The translations under genes and the position numbers were made by a program. Under the pieces are notes generated by a model. That model was not told the origin of the DNA and ran no database searches. It saw nothing but the letters and a program-made list of their open reading frames with translations. Below are positions 61,396-64,000 of a stretch of 64,000 nucleotides of DNA, piece by piece. Origin of the DNA: Novosphingobium beihaiense. Its GTDB lineage: Bacteria; Pseudomonadota; Alphaproteobacteria; Sphingomonadales; Sphingomonadaceae. Positions within the stretch are counted from its first letter, which is position 1; each line of letters opens with the position of its first letter. The stretch is taken from contig NZ_JALHLG010000005.1 in the NCBI RefSeq assembly GCF_022832375.1, positions 558,001 through 622,000 of the forward strand, in the 5' to 3' direction.

Positions 61396-64000
61396 ATGCC
61401 TGACATTCAACGCATTCTCTCGGCCACGACGCCGCTGACGCTGGCCTCGGTGACGCGCGGGAGCCAGCCGCTGGTCATGGCCGACCTCGCCCGCGCCGCG
61501 GCTACCCATGCCAAAGGCGCGCGCGCCGTGTTCATTGCCGACAATGAAGCGGCGATGAGTGCCGTCGCCGAAGCCGCGCGGTTCTTTGCGCCCGAGCTGG
61601 ACGTGGTCGAATTTCCGGCGTGGGACTGTCTGCCCTATGACCGCGCCAGCCCGGCTCTTTCGGTCAGTTCGCGCAGGCTGGCCGCGCTGCACCGGTTGCA
61701 GGCCAGGCGCAGCGGCCCGCAATTGCTGGTCACGACCACCAATGCCCTGTTGCAGCGCGTGCTCACGCCGTTTCGCATCCGGGAATCGGTGCGGCTCATC
61801 AAGCCGGGCATGGAGATCGGCCACGAAAGCCTGATCGCGCTGCTGCGGCGGCAGGGCTATCAGCGCAGCGATACCGCCATCGATGCGGGCGAGTTCGCCG
61901 TGCGCGGGTCGATCTTCGATATCGTGCCGTCCGGCCTTGAAGGCGGGTTGCGGCTCGATTTCTTCGGGGACGAGCTGGAGACGCTGCGCCTGTTCGATAC
62001 CGGCACCCAGCGCTCGACCGGCACGATCGATGAATTCCTGCTGCTGCCCGCCAGCGAATCGCTGCTCGACGAGGATACCGTCAAGCGCTTCCGCAGCCGC
62101 TACCGCGAGATGTTCGGGGCCAATGCCACCGGCGATCCGCTCTATCAGGCGGTCAGCGACGGGCGGCGGCTGGCGGGCATGGAGCACTGGCTGCCGCTGT
62201 TCGAGGACCGGCTGGTCACGCTGTTCGATCACTTGTCCGGTGACGATCTGATCGTCGCCGACAGTTCGGCCACGGGCGCAGTGGCGGAACGGATCGGCGA
62301 CATTGCCGATTATCACAAGGCGCGGCTCGACACCTCGGGTCAGAAGGCGGGGAGCTATCGCCCGCTGGCGGTCGATGCGCTCTATCTGGGCGAAGAGGAA
62401 CTGCGGCAGGCGCTCAGCGGCTTTCCCGTCCATGAAGCCGATCCTTTCGCCAAGCCGGAAAGCAGCAAGGTCATCGATTTCGGCTTTGGCAATGCCCGCG
62501 ATTTCACGCCCGAGCGGGCGCGCGGCGACAATGCCTATGAGGCCGCCGCCAAGCACTTGCAGGCCGTGGGCAAGAGCGGACGCAAGGCGATCCTGGCCGC
62601 TTACTCCACCGGCAGCCGGGCGCGCCTCGTCTCGATTCTGGGCGAGGCACAGGCGCCAGAGCCGCGTCTGGCCGATACCTGGCAGGAAGCGCTGGGGCTC
62701 GCCGTGCAGGGCCGCTCGGCCGCACTGGTGCTGCCGCTGGAAACCGGCTTTTCGAACGATGCTGTGGAAGTCGTCACCGAGCAGGACATCCTGGGTGACC
62801 GGCTCGTGCGCCGCAAGAAGAAGCGTAAGGATTCCGACGCCTTCCTCGCCGAACTTTCGGCGCTGACGCCGGGCGATCTGATCGTCCACATGGATCACGG
62901 CATCGGCCGCTACGAAGGCTTGCAGTCGATCCCGGTGGGCCAGAGCCCGCACGACTGCGTGATGCTGACTTATGCGGGCGGCGACAAGCTCTATATCCCG
63001 GTCGAGAACCTCGACGTGCTCTCGCGCTACGGCAGCGAAAGCGAGGGCGTCGCGCTCGACAAGCTGGGCGGCGAAGGCTGGCAGAAACGCCGCGCCCGGC
63101 TGAAGGAGCGCATCCGCGAGATCGCGGGCGAGCTGATGAAAACCGCCGCCGAACGCGCTCTGCGCAAGGCGCCGGTGCTGCTGCCGGAAGGCTCGGCCTA
63201 CGACCAGTTCGTGGACCGCTTCCCCTGGCAGGAAACCGACGATCAGGACCGCGCCATCGAGGACGTGCTGGGCGACCTCTCCGAAGGCAAGCCAATGGAC
63301 CGTCTCGTCTGCGGCGATGTCGGCTTCGGCAAGACCGAAGTGGCGCTGCGGGCGGCTTTCGTCGCCGCCATGGCCGGGCAGCAAGTGGCGGTGGTGGCGC
63401 CGACCACCCTGCTCGCGCGCCAGCACTATGCGGGCTTTGCCGAGCGCTTCAATGGCTTCCCGCTCAACGTCGGCCGCCTCTCGCGCCTCGTGCCCGAGAA
63501 GGAAGCGCGCACCACCCGCGAGGGGCTGGCGAGCGGCACTGTCGATATCGTCTGCGGCACCCATGCGATCCTGTCGAAAACGGTGCAGTTCAAGCGGCTT
63601 GGACTCGTCATCGTCGATGAGGAACAGCGCTTCGGCGTCACCCACAAGGAAAAGCTCAAGCAGCTTCGCACCGATGTTCACGTGCTGACGCTGACGGCAA
63701 CGCCGATCCCGCGCACCCTGCAGATGGCGATGAGCGGCCTGCGCGAACTCTCTACCATCCAGACCCCGCCGGTCGACCGCCTCGCGGTGCGGACCTATGT
63801 GATGGAATGGGACGAGATGGTGATGCGCGAGGCGCTGCTGCGCGAACACCATCGCGGCGGCCAGAGCTTCATCGTCGTGCCGCGCATTGCCGACATGCCC
63901 GAGATCGAGGACTGGCTGCACAAGCACGTCCCCGAAGTGAAGTTCATCACCGCGCACGGGCAGATGAGCGCCGGCGAAGTGGAAGAGCGCATGAGCGCGT
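61396..64000 (+). CDS. mfd: Transcription-repair coupling factor Mfd (3' end outside window)
   Basis: 868 codons are present, cut by the window edge. N-terminal UvrB-like domains ([25 protein letters not shown] and LETGF...) precede the RNA-polymerase-interacting domain ([33 protein letters not shown]) and the RecG-like motor with Walker [24 protein letters not shown] (DEEQ) and TATPIPRTL. Mfd removes stalled RNA polymerase at lesions and recruits UvrA. The TRG and UvrD-like end lies beyond the window. The start follows a weak upstream sequence. Confidence 0.95.
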   Translation, partial: MPDIQRILSATTPLTLASVTRGSQPLVMADLARAAATHAKGARAVFIADNEAAMSAVAEAARFFAPELDVVEFPAWDCLPYDRASPALSVSSRRLAALHRLQARRSGPQLLVTTTNALLQRVLTPFRIRESVRLIKPGMEIGHESLIALLRRQGYQRSDTAIDAGEFAVRGSIFDIVPSGLEGGLRLDFFGDELETLRLFDTGTQRSTGTIDEFLLLPASESLLDEDTVKRFRSRYREMFGANATGDPLYQAVSDGRRLAGMEHWLPLFEDRLVTLFDHLSGDDLIVADSSATGAVAERIGDIADYHKARLDTSGQKAGSYRPLAVDALYLGEEELRQALSGFPVHEADPFAKPESSKVIDFGFGNARDFTPERARGDNAYEAAAKHLQAVGKSGRKAILAAYSTGSRARLVSILGEAQAPEPRLADTWQEALGLAVQGRSAALVLPLETGFSNDAVEVVTEQDILGDRLVRRKKKRKDSDAFLAELSALTPGDLIVHMDHGIGRYEGLQSIPVGQSPHDCVMLTYAGGDKLYIPVENLDVLSRYGSESEGVALDKLGGEGWQKRRARLKERIREIAGELMKTAAERALRKAPVLLPEGSAYDQFVDRFPWQETDDQDRAIEDVLGDLSEGKPMDRLVCGDVGFGKTEVALRAAFVAAMAGQQVAVVAPTTLLARQHYAGFAERFNGFPLNVGRLSRLVPEKEARTTREGLASGTVDIVCGTHAILSKTVQFKRLGLVIVDEEQRFGVTHKEKLKQLRTDVHVLTLTATPIPRTLQMAMSGLRELSTIQTPPVDRLAVRTYVMEWDEMVMREALLREHHRGGQSFIVVPRIADMPEIEDWLHKHVPEVKFITAHGQMSAGEVEERMSA

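Noticed and set aside
61375-63957. 860-codon reverse frame opposite mfd
   Set aside because: mfd on the plus strand has all its domains; the reverse frame is a GC-rich shadow.

Overview
The window is a high-GC chromosomal segment that looks like a sphingomonad alphaproteobacterium (Novosphingobium/Sphingobium-like). This is inferred from gene content and order (cysDNCQ, tkt-gap-pgk-fba, zapA/6S RNA/5-FTHF ligase, bkd operon, recG-sdhE-mfd, a large TonB receptor) and from intergenic hairpin repeats of the ATCCCCGC..GCGGGGAT and GTCGAGCGAAGTCGAGACACG types. No species can be named from sequence alone.

Layout. 1-7.3 kb: a YihY-type membrane protein, MEKHLA and glycerate-kinase-like genes, an SDR, riboflavin genes (an HTH-RibB-degenerate RibA fusion, then ribH), an aldo/keto reductase and a winged-helix regulator. 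7.4-11 kb: cysD-cysNC-cysQ for sulfate activation to PAPS and PAP removal, divergent from a LuxR-type regulator. 11-18.6 kb: an SDR/zinc-ADH/sulfatase-like MBL operon divergent from an AraC regulator, then a sulfotransferase and a VOC protein. 18.7-27.3 kb: an apparently complete coenzyme F420 locus (cofE-cofD-fused cofGH on one strand; F420:NADP oxidoreductase and cofC on the other), followed by an SDR, an F420-type luciferase-like oxidoreductase and an MFS transporter. 27.3-37.4 kb: CDP-alcohol phosphatidyltransferase, thiE, a lipoprotein, metA behind a probable SAM riboswitch, and central carbon genes fba, pgk, gap and tkt with a MOSC gene and an acyltransferase among them. 37.6-39.5 kb: a small coiled-coil ORF, zapA, 6S RNA, 5-FTHF cyclo-ligase, DUF2842 and three tandem tRNA-Asp copies. 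39.6-45.2 kb: branched-chain 2-oxoacid dehydrogenase (E1a, E1b, E2), an enoyl-CoA hydratase-like gene and thyA.

45.4-53.4 kb is an integrated island of about 7.9 kb in tRNA-Pro(CGG), bounded by perfect 51-bp direct repeats. It carries a tyrosine recombinase, a tiny membrane protein, a Type III restriction-modification pair (mod, res) and a separately transcribed, divergent SF2-helicase-like gene that I do not recognise. This island is the best candidate for an undescribed (probably defence) arrangement. 53.8-64 kb: TonB receptor, recG, sdhE, a MITE-like repeat, an AraC/aldo-keto reductase pair that sits between sdhE and mfd, and the start of mfd, cut by the window edge.

How the genes work together: cysDNC would supply PAPS for the sulfotransferase and cysQ would remove the PAP by-product. 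FO synthase draws on the riboflavin-pathway intermediate and feeds the F420 enzymes, whose cofactor the neighbouring luciferase-like oxidoreductase probably uses.
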